From contig CABVRQ010000014.1 of assembly GCA_902500695.1 (NCBI GenBank), positions 28,716-50,219 on the forward strand: a stretch of 21,504 nt of DNA. The letters are read 5' to 3'. A program made the position numbers and the translations under genes. Origin of the DNA: an uncultured Nitrospira sp. (GTDB taxonomy: Bacteria > Nitrospirota > Nitrospiria > Nitrospirales > UBA8639). Under the pieces are notes generated by a model that was not told where the DNA came from, made no database searches, and was given only the letters and a program-made list of their open reading frames with translations. Positions 7,430-14,849 of this stretch are shown here, in pieces. Each line of letters opens with the position of its first letter. Position 1 is the stretch's first letter.

Positions 7430-8318
7430 GAAATCCTGATTGGCTTCCTGACGCATCAGTTTCTACCGACGACGCCCCTTCACCCTCTCCGCCTTCTACC
7501 AAGATTGATGGCGTAAACAGTTCCTCAAGGTCGAAGCTCTCTTGAATACGCGGATCGCCATACTCGGCAGAACCCGTAAGAACCCGCAGATTTGGTCGCA
7601 GATGGGCGATCCCGGCGTGATGGGTGTGGCCGCACAAGACAGTGATCTGACAATCCGGGCGGTCTCGGGATGCGCGCAGCAACACCTCACCGACTGCCTG
7701 GCAGGCAAAATACGGAAGCCAGTCATCGGTGCCCATTTTTCCCTGATACCAGCAAGCGTCCTTAAACGGCGGGACATGCGTCAGACAAATGACGCGCTGA
7801 TAGGAGGCCAAGGCCTCCTCCAATCCCTCCCGCAAATAGCCAGCCGCCTCATCCCCCAACGCACGCAGTTTGTCTAACACCGCCTCTCGATCTAAGCCCT
7901 GAAAATCCGTGATCAACTCCTGATCACTGAGCCTGACCGGCGACAAATGATAATTCCCATAGCGCCCGTCTCCCCACCCATCATGCCCGACCAAGGCCGT
8001 CGTCGGAGTCAATTTGACCAACCCTGCTGTCGAAAGATAGATAAGTCCTGGCTGAACCTGGCAGGAGTGCTTCAGACTGCTTCGAACTTGGGAAATCGAA
8101 CCATAGTAAAAATCATGATTCCCCAGAACGAAATACAGCGGCACTTGAATGGCTTGCCACATTTCATGGAGCAGATGCGTCAGTGAGGGAGCCTCAGCAA
8201 TGTCTCCGGTCACAAACACGGCGTCCGGCTGTTGGGCACGAATGGACGAAAAAAATACGCCTCGTCCCTCCGCACCCAGAAAATTCAAGTGGATGTCCGT
8301 CGCCCACACAACCCGCAT
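7422..8318 (-). CDS. Calcineurin-like metallophosphoesterase
   Basis: A 298-residue cytoplasmic phosphoesterase with all five metal-binding motifs in order: D8-x-H10 (ATDIHLN), GDIAE (38-42), GNHD (66-69), H181 in LTHVPPF, and GHTHH (230-234). It would use a two-metal centre to hydrolyse a phosphomonoester or phosphodiester; the substrate is unknown. The start is set at the ATG at 8318 because GGAGGAG lies eight bases upstream; the longer frame starting at 8336 would translate through that site and adds only MGGAGH. The last 30 residues are acidic and low-complexity (EGGEGEG, serine-rich), likely a disordered tail. It is convergent with the DUF393 gene and divergent from msrA, so probably a single-gene unit. 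Confidence 0.93.
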   Translation of the reverse strand: MRVVWATDIHLNFLGAEGRGVFFSSIRAQQPDAVFVTGDIAEAPSLTHLLHEMWQAIQVPLYFVLGNHDFYYGSISQVRSSLKHSCQVQPGLIYLSTAGLVKLTPTTALVGHDGWGDGRYGNYHLSPVRLSDQELITDFQGLDREAVLDKLRALGDEAAGYLREGLEEALASYQRVICLTHVPPFKDACWYQGKMGTDDWLPYFACQAVGEVLLRASRDRPDCQITVLCGHTHHAGIAHLRPNLRVLTGSAEYGDPRIQESFDLEELFTPSILVEGGEGEGASSVETDASGSQSGFPK

Positions 8319-8541
8319 GTGCCCCGCTCCTCCCATCCCAACTCAACCGTCTGAAAAAAATCCTCCAAGACTATAAAGAGGCCTAGCAGAAAGTAAAGCG
8401 AAGGATTTCAAGAAGAACGTTACTCTGGTATATCAACAGTGGAACAAGCAGTGGCCCAAGAAACCAGGTCGTGGTATAAATCTAAAACAATACGCGTCGA
8501 TCGCAGCACTTTAGCTTTTCTTCATGAGCAAGGAGTAACCC

Positions 8542-9108
8542 ATGCCTGACTCGGTCACAGCGTCATCAACAGGAAAAGAACTCGCCACCCTGGGTGGCGG
8601 TTGCTTCTGGTGCTTGGAAGCGGTATTCGATCAGGTGAAGGGTGTCGAGTCCGTAGAGTCCGGCTATATGGGTGGTGGTCGCCCCAATCCAACGTATGAG
8701 GCCGTCTGTGGCGGAAATACGGGACATGCCGAAGTGATTCAAATCACTTTTGACCCGAAGATCATCACCTATCGGGAACTCCTGGAAATCTTTTTCGGCA
8801 TCCATGACCCCACCACGCTGAACCGACAGGGAAATGATGCGGGCACCCAGTACCGCTCCGCCATTTTCACCCATTCATCCAAACAAGACACGACCGCACA
8901 GGAAGTCATTCGCACGCTGACGGAAGCCAAACTGTTCGATGATCCCATTGTGACCCAGGTGGAACCGGCTTCACCCTTTTACATAGCCGAAGACTATCAC
9001 CAGGAATATTTTGTGCAAAACCCGTCACAACCTTACTGCGCCTACCTCATCAACCCCAAAGTGGCGAAGTTTCGGCAACGCTTTTCCGACAAACTGAAAG
9101 CCTCCTGA
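8542..9108 (+). CDS. msrA: Peptide-methionine (S)-S-oxide reductase MsrA
   Basis: A 188-residue MsrA, which reduces the S-epimer of methionine sulfoxide in proteins using thioredoxin and so repairs oxidative damage. The active-site segment GGGCFWCLEA covers residues 18-27, with nucleophile C21 and a second cysteine C24. Other family features are SGYMGG, NPTYEAVCGGNTGHAEVI, FFGIHDPT, GNDAGTQYRSAI and the C-terminal EDYHQEYFVQNPSQPYCAY. The cysteine in that last segment may act as a resolving residue. It lacks a signal peptide, so it is cytoplasmic. The start at 8542 has AAGGAG seven bases upstream. It is transcribed away from the phosphoesterase gene, with its promoter in the 220-bp divergent gap; no MsrB gene is adjacent. 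Confidence 0.97.
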   Translation: MPDSVTASSTGKELATLGGGCFWCLEAVFDQVKGVESVESGYMGGGRPNPTYEAVCGGNTGHAEVIQITFDPKIITYRELLEIFFGIHDPTTLNRQGNDAGTQYRSAIFTHSSKQDTTAQEVIRTLTEAKLFDDPIVTQVEPASPFYIAEDYHQEYFVQNPSQPYCAYLINPKVAKFRQRFSDKLKAS

Positions 9109-9143
9109 GTGCCAGGCGGTGAACGGCTTGAAAGTCGTTCTTC

Positions 9144-9584
9144 TCAGCGACCAGAGAATAAATGTGAAAACGTATCGCGCAGGCCACCCCACAGATCCGG
9201 TCGTAAGGTCACCTGATGGGCATACACGACAATTGGCCTTCCCGGAAAGCAAAAAGGTCGTCCAGCCCTTTCAGTAGCAACCGGTTCCGCAATCATCGAG
9301 CCCACTGAGGGGATACCCATTTTCTGCACCACTAACTGCACGCGGGGCTCGAGGACACAGGTCTCGGGATTTGGTCCAACCTCATCACCATCGGAAGTCA
9401 TGACCCGTACACGATGACGATCCGTAACAAAAACCACGTCCCCAACTTTGGCAGGCCCATCCGGCCCCATGGAGAAAAGAATCACCGGTACCATGAGGAC
9501 AGCAAAAACCGCCAAGCCGATCGACATAAGGGGGGTCCGGGAATTGATCGAAGGTTCTTCTTCCGATGAGGGGTCCACATTCAT
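9144..9584 (-). CDS. Hypothetical single-pass membrane protein with two cysteines
   Basis: A 146-residue protein with a short polar, acidic N-terminus, one hydrophobic helix (about residues 19-38) and a soluble domain of about 105 residues, probably outside the cytoplasm. The domain begins VGDVVFVTDRHRVRVMT, a beta-rich pattern, and contains two cysteines (C76, C112) that could form a disulfide. I do not recognise the family. The ribosome binding site is weak. It is convergent with msrA across a 35-bp gap and divergent from the next small gene. It could be a small SH3-like or OB-like domain protein, but this is only an impression from the strand pattern. Confidence 0.63.
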   Translation of the reverse strand: MNVDPSSEEEPSINSRTPLMSIGLAVFAVLMVPVILFSMGPDGPAKVGDVVFVTDRHRVRVMTSDGDEVGPNPETCVLEPRVQLVVQKMGIPSVGSMIAEPVATERAGRPFCFPGRPIVVYAHQVTLRPDLWGGLRDTFSHLFSGR

Positions 9585-9718
9585 CAGGATTTCACAATCT
9601 CACTGTGATGGAGTTGTTGTCACACTCCAGAGCGAAAACATTCTAAACCTATTCTCACCTAAAACTACCGAGCAGGAGTTATGATGGGGTGGAGTGAGAA
9701 CTTCGAGAAGGCTGTACA

Positions 9719-10033
9719 ATGACCTTTGAGGAATTACGAACTCGTTGGCCATGGCGACCCATTCGAAACTGTCCTGGGCGGCTTGTCTTACCAAGATTGG
9801 AGCCCCCCGTTTCCTTTGAAATGCTTATAGGCATCCCCTTGCCATATTCCCCTCAAACCTTTTCCAGCCCTGAGGCCAAAGATCGAGTACTCGTCTGGCC
9901 GCTAGACGACGGTGGACTTATTGCCTACGAACAGCCGGATGGGCGCTTGATCCATACCCTCAATACGCCTGCGGGATTTAGCCGGAAACTTGGTCAATTG
10001 GGAATTACCCTGGCCGAGACCAAAAATCTTTAG
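9719..10033 (+). CDS. Hypothetical small protein, 104 aa
   Basis: A 104-residue soluble protein of unknown family. The N-terminal segment RTRWPWRPIRNCPGRLVL (residues 7-24) is rich in tryptophan, arginine and proline, with a single cysteine at 18. A beta-rich centre (DRVLVWPLDDGGLIAYEQPDG) and a C-terminal FSRKLGQLGI follow. No membrane helix or signal peptide is present. The start ATG at 9719 is supported by GAGAAGG seven bases upstream. It faces the CarS-like gene convergently with about 30 bp between the stops. The base pattern and good ribosome binding site support a real gene; no function can be assigned. Confidence 0.66.
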   Translation: MTFEELRTRWPWRPIRNCPGRLVLPRLEPPVSFEMLIGIPLPYSPQTFSSPEAKDRVLVWPLDDGGLIAYEQPDGRLIHTLNTPAGFSRKLGQLGITLAETKNL

Positions 10034-10064
10034 TAGGAATAAGTTCATCAGTTGGAACACATAA

Positions 10065-10544
10065 TTAATGCGGATTTTTACGAATGCGGAATTTATATAA
10101 GATTGGAGATATAACCAGTTCGAAAACCATAAACGCACCTACGGTGGCCATTATGCCGATAGCCGATAACGACAGGGGGGCCCATAGCCCCAACAGGGGC
10201 AAAAGGCTTTCCGGAATTTGGTCCAAGCCCAAGGCCATCCCCCCTGAGTCATAGCCCAATCGTCGCTTGATAAAACTGGAGAGGCAGTCCCCCGTCATCG
10301 CTAACCCTCCGGTTATCAGCCCTATCTCCCATGGCAGACCCAACACATCCGCCGCCAAGACCGAGCCCACCAATGAAAAGGCCACACCTCGATATGTTTT
10401 CGAGGGTCCCAACAATGGCTGCCCATCGAGGAAGGTCGCTCCCCCATCAAGAGGAGTACTCCATCGCCCTTTCATAAGCAGCCGCCCAAAAATCGGGGCG
10501 GCATTGGCCGCCATAATTAACAAAAAAATCTGGAGATAGACCAT
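10065..10544 (-). CDS. CarS-like / DUF46 integral membrane protein (CDP-archaeol synthase homologue)
   Basis: A 159-residue membrane protein with about four or five helices. It carries the signature of the CarS/DUF46 family: NAAPIFGRL near the N-terminus, GPSKTYRGV (46-54), and TGDCLSSFIKRRLGYDSGG (84-102) followed by LDQIPESLLPLL. In archaea CarS transfers CMP from CTP to unsaturated archaeol to make an ether-lipid precursor; it is distantly related to bacterial CdsA. Bacterial homologues of this size exist with unproven substrate, so a lipid-activation role is inference. It follows ttcA on the same strand with a 111-bp gap. No strong ribosome binding site is seen before the ATG at 10544. 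Confidence 0.86.
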   Translation of the reverse strand: MVYLQIFLLIMAANAAPIFGRLLMKGRWSTPLDGGATFLDGQPLLGPSKTYRGVAFSLVGSVLAADVLGLPWEIGLITGGLAMTGDCLSSFIKRRLGYDSGGMALGLDQIPESLLPLLGLWAPLSLSAIGIMATVGAFMVFELVISPILYKFRIRKNPH

Positions 10545-10655
10545 TTAGGATGCTCGGCGAAAACCGCACACACAGGAGGAGCGAGGGAATGCACACCATC
10601 AAATGAGATCGGGCAAGTCGGTCGTCATTCGAACCGGAACCACCGTCAGGCCAAT

Positions 10656-11477
10656 CTACGATTCAGGATAGCGAAAGGCCTGAAAATCAAACAATTGTCG
10701 ATCGAGGAGATGACTGGGTATGACCTTGGACAACGCGGCAAACATACTGTCTCCCGAGCCCGGATACCGGGTATCCCATTCCTGTAGCAGAGCCTTCACT
10801 TCTTTGCGTTTTAAATTTTCCTGGGAACCACACAGGTCGCAGGGAATGATGGGAAAATTTCTCATTTCCGCATAGCGGGCCAATTCAGCTTCTTTCACAT
10901 ACGCCAAAGGGCGGATCACCACATGTTTCCCATCATCAGATCTCAGTTTGGGTGGCATGCTTTTGAGCGTTCCATTAAACAACAGGTTCAACAACAACGT
11001 CTCCATCATATCGTTGCGGTGATGGCCAAGAGCAATCTTGGTCGCTCCCAACCGTTCCGCCAGCCCGTACAGAATGCCACGACGCAGCCGTGAACAGAGC
11101 GAGCAGGTCGTCTCGCCTTCGGGAATCAACCGTTTCACCACCGAATAGGTATCGCGTTCTTCAATATGAAACGGCACCCCAAGCCTCATGAGGTAGTCCG
11201 GCAACACATGTTCAGGAAACCCCGGTTGTTTCTGATCCAAATTAACGGCAATCAGTTCATAGGACACTGGAGCGCGAGACTGCATGGACATCAACACATC
11301 CAACATCGCATAACTGTCCTTCCCTCCGGAAAGGCACACCATGACCCTATCGCCTGCTTCAATCATGCTGAAATCGGCAACGGCCTGTCCCACCATTCGG
11401 CACAGTCGGGTATGAACCTTCTCGCTGGATCCGGTCAGATGGGACAAAGGTTGGATGGGTCGAATGTCTTGCAGCAT
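10656..11477 (-). CDS. ttcA: tRNA 2-thiocytidine biosynthesis protein TtcA
   Basis: A 273-residue PP-loop ATPase that thiolates cytidine 32 in certain tRNAs, using an iron-sulfur cluster and a sulfur donor. The ATP-binding PP-loop SGGKDS is at residues 50-55. The cluster cysteines appear as CSLC (C125, C128) in TTCSLCSRLRRG and C213 in PCDLCGSQ. GHHRNDMMETLLLNL (151-165) and the C-terminal GSGDSMFAALSKVIPSHLLD are further family features. Length is slightly below that of E. coli TtcA, but all key residues are present. A GAGGAG lies rather far (13 bases) before the ATG at 11477; there is no closer in-frame alternative upstream. Cytoplasmic. Confidence 0.96.
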   Translation of the reverse strand: MLQDIRPIQPLSHLTGSSEKVHTRLCRMVGQAVADFSMIEAGDRVMVCLSGGKDSYAMLDVLMSMQSRAPVSYELIAVNLDQKQPGFPEHVLPDYLMRLGVPFHIEERDTYSVVKRLIPEGETTCSLCSRLRRGILYGLAERLGATKIALGHHRNDMMETLLLNLLFNGTLKSMPPKLRSDDGKHVVIRPLAYVKEAELARYAEMRNFPIIPCDLCGSQENLKRKEVKALLQEWDTRYPGSGDSMFAALSKVIPSHLLDRQLFDFQAFRYPES

Positions 11478-11713
11478 AGCTTCGTCTCTACTCCTCAGTT
11501 TTTAAAAAAGTTTATTCGTTTATTCACAGGGAAGTAGAACCCCTCTGCAAACGCCACAAGCCGCATTCTACCTTCGGAAACCGTAAAAGAGATAGACAGT
11601 AATGACGGGACCAACCCAACGAAATGATGGGAGACCAAATGAAGACCGTGGCACATTCCCCAGCCGGGGTTACGTCAGGGAGTGGGGACTGGCTGAAGCG
11701 GAACCAGGCATCG

Positions 11714-12271
11714 TCAGATCTTTCGTTTCGTTTTTCCCACCCTGGACGGGTGGCCTGTTCCCCAAGCGGAAGTGTCGACCAACGATAAGACTTGAGATGC
11801 TAAACTGGCTTCACGACCATAAAAGCCTTTGGTATGGAAGGAGTCTTTCAGGCCTAAACAATCATAATCCAAATGATGACACAGCTCATGAAGCAAGGTG
11901 CGCAGAAACGTGCGGAACGCTACGACCTGATGCCGTTTAGCCGTGCGCATCCACACTTGAATACGCGGGATCCGCCGTCCTTCCATGGGATAATACAGAC
12001 CATACAGTTCCATCCGGGGATTGGAGGGTCGGATATCCAATAATTCAAATCGAATTGGTCGAATATGCAGTTGGCTTGTTAACCTGTTCAGAAGGCGTTG
12101 AGTCCATTTTTGCGTACGCAAATGACTTTCGGCCTGTAAAGCCTCAAATATTTTCCGTACGACAGGTCGAACGACAGAAACATTGGGCAATTGAAAATCC
12201 GACACCTTGTCGCTTGCCCGATAGATCCGCTTCGCCTTGGCGTTAAGCTGGTGGTAATAGCCGAAAGGCAT
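11714..12271 (-). CDS. Putative HExxH zinc metallopeptidase
   Basis: A 185-residue soluble protein with a zinc-protease-like motif, TLLHELCHHLDYD (HExxH), in the C-terminal half, followed by SFHTKGFYGREASLASQV, whose histidine or glutamate could be the third metal ligand. The N-terminal part (HQLNAKAKRIYRASDKV) is basic and helical. The start is set at the ATG at 12271, with GGAG eight bases upstream; the longer frame from 12394 adds a cysteine-rich stretch without a ribosome binding site. A basic C-terminus (GKTKRKI) ends the protein. The arrangement recalls SprT-like/minimal metallopeptidases, but I cannot place it in a named family. It lies upstream of ttcA on the same strand with a 236-bp gap and diverges from the DUF2892 gene. 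Confidence 0.8.
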   Translation of the reverse strand: MPFGYYHQLNAKAKRIYRASDKVSDFQLPNVSVVRPVVRKIFEALQAESHLRTQKWTQRLLNRLTSQLHIRPIRFELLDIRPSNPRMELYGLYYPMEGRRIPRIQVWMRTAKRHQVVAFRTFLRTLLHELCHHLDYDCLGLKDSFHTKGFYGREASLASQVLSLVDTSAWGTGHPSRVGKTKRKI

Positions 12272-12528
12272 GTCTTGGTCTCCATTCTGCTTAGTGAAGG
12301 TCTTCAAGCACCCCAAAGAGTAGCACCCCTTGAACCTGGCAGAATAGACGGGAGATCTACTGAGATAAATCATGAAATTATGCTTTACTTTCAAAGAATT
12401 GCCTATTAATTAATCAACCTGAAAACAACAAAAAAGTAGACCAAACTACGTATTATTAAAAAAAAAGTACATGGAGTTGGACTCCTCCCATCCGCTCCTC
12501 ATTTTAAGAAATACGGAACTAAAAAAAT
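12272..12528. other. Divergent intergenic region, A/T-rich
   Basis: With the leader that follows, this makes about 360 bp between the divergently transcribed putative peptidase and DUF2892 genes. The centre (about 12400-12475) is strongly A/T-rich, including a run of nine adenines, and is the likely place for both promoters. I cannot assign specific -35/-10 boxes. The longer N-terminal frame of the peptidase (12272-12394) is treated here as noncoding. Confidence 0.4.
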
Positions 12529-12625
12529 GTGGCGGCTTGGTAGCCACCGGGAAACAGGAAAAAACCCTGTGGGGCAAGAAGGAGACCGGGAGACAATGAA
12601 CGAACATATCAACAAACAGGAGGAG
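12529..12625 (+). promoter_or_regulatory. Structured leader before the DUF2892 gene (two small hairpins, imperfect direct repeat)
   Basis: Two short stem-loops stand in tandem: GTGGC/GCCAC (12529-12533 with 12543-12547) and ACAGG/CCTGT (12554-12558 with 12566-12570). An 11-base direct repeat with one mismatch, ACCGGGAAACA (12546-12556) and ACCGGGAGACA (12585-12595), begins within the first stem's right arm. It ends in a strong ribosome binding site, AGGAGGAG (12618-12625). It does not match a riboswitch consensus that I know. The repeats could be regulator sites or chance. Confidence 0.33.
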
Positions 12626-12634
12626 AGAAGATGA
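12596..12634 (+). CDS. Possible 12-codon mini-ORF overlapping the DUF2892 start
   Basis: ATG at 12596 opens a 12-residue frame (MNEHINKQEERR). Its TGA at 12632-12634 overlaps the ATG of the next gene as ATGA. The upstream purine stretch (AAGGAG at 12578-12583, GGGAG at 12588-12592) is poorly spaced, so translation is uncertain. The strong ribosome binding site of the main gene lies within this frame. Such an overlap can couple translation but may be coincidence. Confidence 0.2.
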   Translation: MNEHINKQEERR

Positions 12635-12822
12635 AGCGAAAACGCCAACTCCATGACGGAATCGCCGGTGCGCTCATTACCGCAGGCGTCGCACTCGGCT
12701 ATTACGTGAATCCTTTGTGGTTGTTCCTTCCGGGAATCCTTGGAGTCACACTGCTACAAAGCGGGTTCACCGGATTTTGCCCGGTCTATTTTATTCTCGA
12801 CAGAACCTGTCCTGAGGAATAA
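12631..12822 (+). CDS. DUF2892-type small inner-membrane protein
   Basis: A 63-residue protein with two membrane helices (about residues 9-25 and 28-46), ending in the segment FTGFCPVYFILDRT typical of DUF2892 (YgaP-type membrane domain) proteins. The family is small and often found alone or beside rhodanese or sulfur-handling genes; its function is unknown, and the conserved cysteine in the FCPVY turn (C50) is the notable residue. Start at 12631 is secure: AGGAGGAG lies five bases upstream. It is a single gene divergent from the putative peptidase and convergent with the OPT transporter. Confidence 0.87.
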   Translation: MKRKRQLHDGIAGALITAGVALGYYVNPLWLFLPGILGVTLLQSGFTGFCPVYFILDRTCPEE

Positions 12823-12847
12823 AAGCAGATCAGATATCAGCGAGAGA

Positions 12848-12874
12848 TGGTCAGGCATGACCAACCTTGGTTTT
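12848..12874 (+). terminator. Possible weak terminator after the DUF2892 gene
   Basis: TGGTCA-GGCA-TGACCA (12848-12863) is a perfect 6-bp stem with a 4-base loop, 25 bases after the stop codon. It is followed by ACCTTGGTTTT, which is only a partial T-run. It may act as a weak intrinsic terminator or mRNA-end hairpin. Confidence 0.28.
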
Positions 12875-12968
12875 GGGAGGAAAAGGAGAAACCGGCTTTG
12901 AAGTGGTGAGACGAGAGCAAGGACACAACGACCTTCAACAGTCTCTGTGAACTTTTATTTGAATCAGC

Positions 12969-14786
12969 TCAAAACAATATTTTAACAAGAACACTCGCCA
13001 CACCTGCGAGGCTTTCACCAGCGACGAGCCCGGCTGCCAGCGCTATTAAAAATCGTTCCGCCCAGGTTTTCGCATACCTCATCAAAAAGGCTCCAAGAAG
13101 GGCACCGAGAAAGAGGGACAGTGAGTTCCAGGCAGGAATGACAAACGCCAGTCCCATCGTCGAGGCGCTGGGGATCCATCGGCTGATGGATGGTGGGAGA
13201 GATTGATCGAGAACAACCATCCCCACGCCTAATAGACCCGCAATGCCCATGGCCAACAGACTTCCCTGAGGAATGGATTCACTCCCGAGTTGAAAGACTT
13301 CCGCGACGGCCTTCCATGTGGCAACGGCAGGAGCCGGCCATTCAATGGTAAGCAGCATGGATTGAGGATCAGGAATGAGCACCAGATACACCGCACTGCC
13401 CACCAGAGAGCCGGTTAACACTCCAAAAATTTGCGCCAGGGTTTGAAAGCGCGGCGACGCGCCGAGGAGCAGACCAGTCTTTAAATCGTGAAGGAGGTCC
13501 GCACATTGACCAGCCGCTCCACCTGTGACATTGGCTGCCATCAGATTCGTCGTGACATTACCAGGAATGAGGAAACCAAACGTGAGCTGTGTGACTTTCC
13601 CCATAGCACCGATTGGCGTAATTCCGGTTTCTCCTGATACTCGTCCCGCCACAATGGCCAACACAAATGAGAGAAGGACCGCAAGGATCGAAATACCAAT
13701 TGAAATGTTGAATAAAGTTATCTGGGTCAACACCCCAAATACCAAAGAAACGCACAGTCCGATCACAAACCATTGACGTGGAATGGCATGGGGATCATTC
13801 GGAGTTACCAGTGATGTCGGGATTTTTCGAGAAAGTATGGCGCCGGTCACCATTGACCCCCAAGAGCAAGCAAAAGACGTGAGCGAGGCCATGACCATTA
13901 GGGTTACCCCCGGCCAAAGCAACCATCCCACCATGGGTCCGAACCAATAGCCGTCGGACGTCAGGGTTTCCGCAGGAATCCAGCCTTGAGTTAAGACCCA
14001 AGGACCAATGATGCCCCAGGCGAGAATCGCTCCAATGAGCAGGGACAGTCCTGCGCGAAGACCGATAATGGCCCCGAAACCCACCATCAGGAGCGAGGGA
14101 TCGAGCACGAATCCGAGATTTGAAAATGATACGGTGGACAGCCCGGTCTTGTTGAGCGGGCCCTTGAGTGGAATGGCCAGACCGGTTGCTATTTTAGGTA
14201 TCGTCAGAATGGCTTCGTTGAAAATTTTTATGATTCCGGCAATACCACCAGCCGTGAGTAGAACTTTCACACGAGCCAGGGCTTCCCCGCCTTTCCCATA
14301 AATTTCTCTCACGGTTTCTGCTGTGGCAACTCCGGCGGGAAACGGCAACTCGTCACGGATAAGCATCTGTTGCCGGAGACCGACCGCAACCACAATACCA
14401 ATCAGACTGACCGAGAAGACCCAGACAGAGAGTAAAGACCAAGGCAATTGCTCGCCAGTCAACATGGCTAAGGCGGGAATCGGAGCCACCAACCCTGATG
14501 AGATAATGGATGCAGCCGAAGATGCCGTAGTTTGATTGATATTATTTTCAAGAAGGCCCCAGCGCTCGGTGTGTGCGGTTGTTTCGAATATTTTCCAGAA
14601 AGCATAGCTGAGCAAGGCCGCGGTGATGGACATATTAAATGTCCAGCCAATCTTCAGCCCGCTATAGATATTGCAGGGAGTGAGGAGAGCACCCAGGACC
14701 ATCCCCGTGGCAATAGCACGAATCGTCAACTGTGGATTGGTCGTATCGGGTGGAGGAAAGGTAGGTGTGGGTGAAAGAGAAGGCAT
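12969..14786 (-). CDS. OPT-family oligopeptide transporter
   Basis: A 605-residue polytopic membrane protein of the oligopeptide transporter (OPT) family, which move small peptides or peptide-like and metal-chelate compounds by proton coupling. Family segments visible are GALLTPCNIYSGLKIGWTFN (about 33-52), ATAETVREIYGKGGEAL, GMVVLDQSLPPSISRWIPSA, and MAANVTGGAAGQCADLLHDL followed by KTGLLLGASPRFQ. About 14-16 hydrophobic helices. A proline-rich N-terminus (PSLSPTPTFPPPD) precedes the first helix. The ATG at 14786 is chosen; one codon upstream is an in-frame TTG. No clear ribosome binding site. It lies 60 bp after the M42 peptidase gene of the NAGGN operon on the same strand, so it may be the fourth gene of that operon and move NAGGN or a related peptide; that is inference. 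Confidence 0.93.
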   Translation of the reverse strand: MPSLSPTPTFPPPDTTNPQLTIRAIATGMVLGALLTPCNIYSGLKIGWTFNMSITAALLSYAFWKIFETTAHTERWGLLENNINQTTASSAASIISSGLVAPIPALAMLTGEQLPWSLLSVWVFSVSLIGIVVAVGLRQQMLIRDELPFPAGVATAETVREIYGKGGEALARVKVLLTAGGIAGIIKIFNEAILTIPKIATGLAIPLKGPLNKTGLSTVSFSNLGFVLDPSLLMVGFGAIIGLRAGLSLLIGAILAWGIIGPWVLTQGWIPAETLTSDGYWFGPMVGWLLWPGVTLMVMASLTSFACSWGSMVTGAILSRKIPTSLVTPNDPHAIPRQWFVIGLCVSLVFGVLTQITLFNISIGISILAVLLSFVLAIVAGRVSGETGITPIGAMGKVTQLTFGFLIPGNVTTNLMAANVTGGAAGQCADLLHDLKTGLLLGASPRFQTLAQIFGVLTGSLVGSAVYLVLIPDPQSMLLTIEWPAPAVATWKAVAEVFQLGSESIPQGSLLAMGIAGLLGVGMVVLDQSLPPSISRWIPSASTMGLAFVIPAWNSLSLFLGALLGAFLMRYAKTWAERFLIALAAGLVAGESLAGVASVLVKILF

Positions 14787-14800
14787 CAAGCCAGATAGGG

Positions 14801-14849
14801 TAATGACGAGAACATCGGCAAAAGGAGTGTATCTAACATACCGTCATTA
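14801..14849. repeat. 8-bp inverted repeat between the M42 and OPT genes
   Basis: TAATGACG (14801-14808) and CGTCATTA (14842-14849) are exact inverted copies separated by 33 bases. The right copy includes the M42 stop codon. It fills most of the 60-bp intercistronic gap. It could form an mRNA stem that sets relative expression, or be chance; no T-run follows, so it is not an obvious terminator. Confidence 0.4.

Noticed and set aside
11656..11675. CCCC-AGCC-GGGG hairpin downstream of the HExxH gene as a terminator
   Set aside because: The stem has only four pairs and no T-run follows on the minus strand.
11602..11940. Plus-strand 112-codon frame
   Set aside because: Overlaps the C-terminal half of the HExxH gene in antisense, with no ribosome binding site and a biased composition.
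12272..12394. Longer N-terminus for the HExxH protein (41 extra codons)
   Set aside because: No ribosome binding site, unusual cysteine-rich composition, and a well-placed GGAG before the ATG at 12271.
12529..12570. Riboswitch in the DUF2892 leader
   Set aside because: The two hairpins do not match the conserved cores that I know for cobalamin, c-di-GMP, fluoride, guanidine or SAM-type switches; recorded only as a structured leader.
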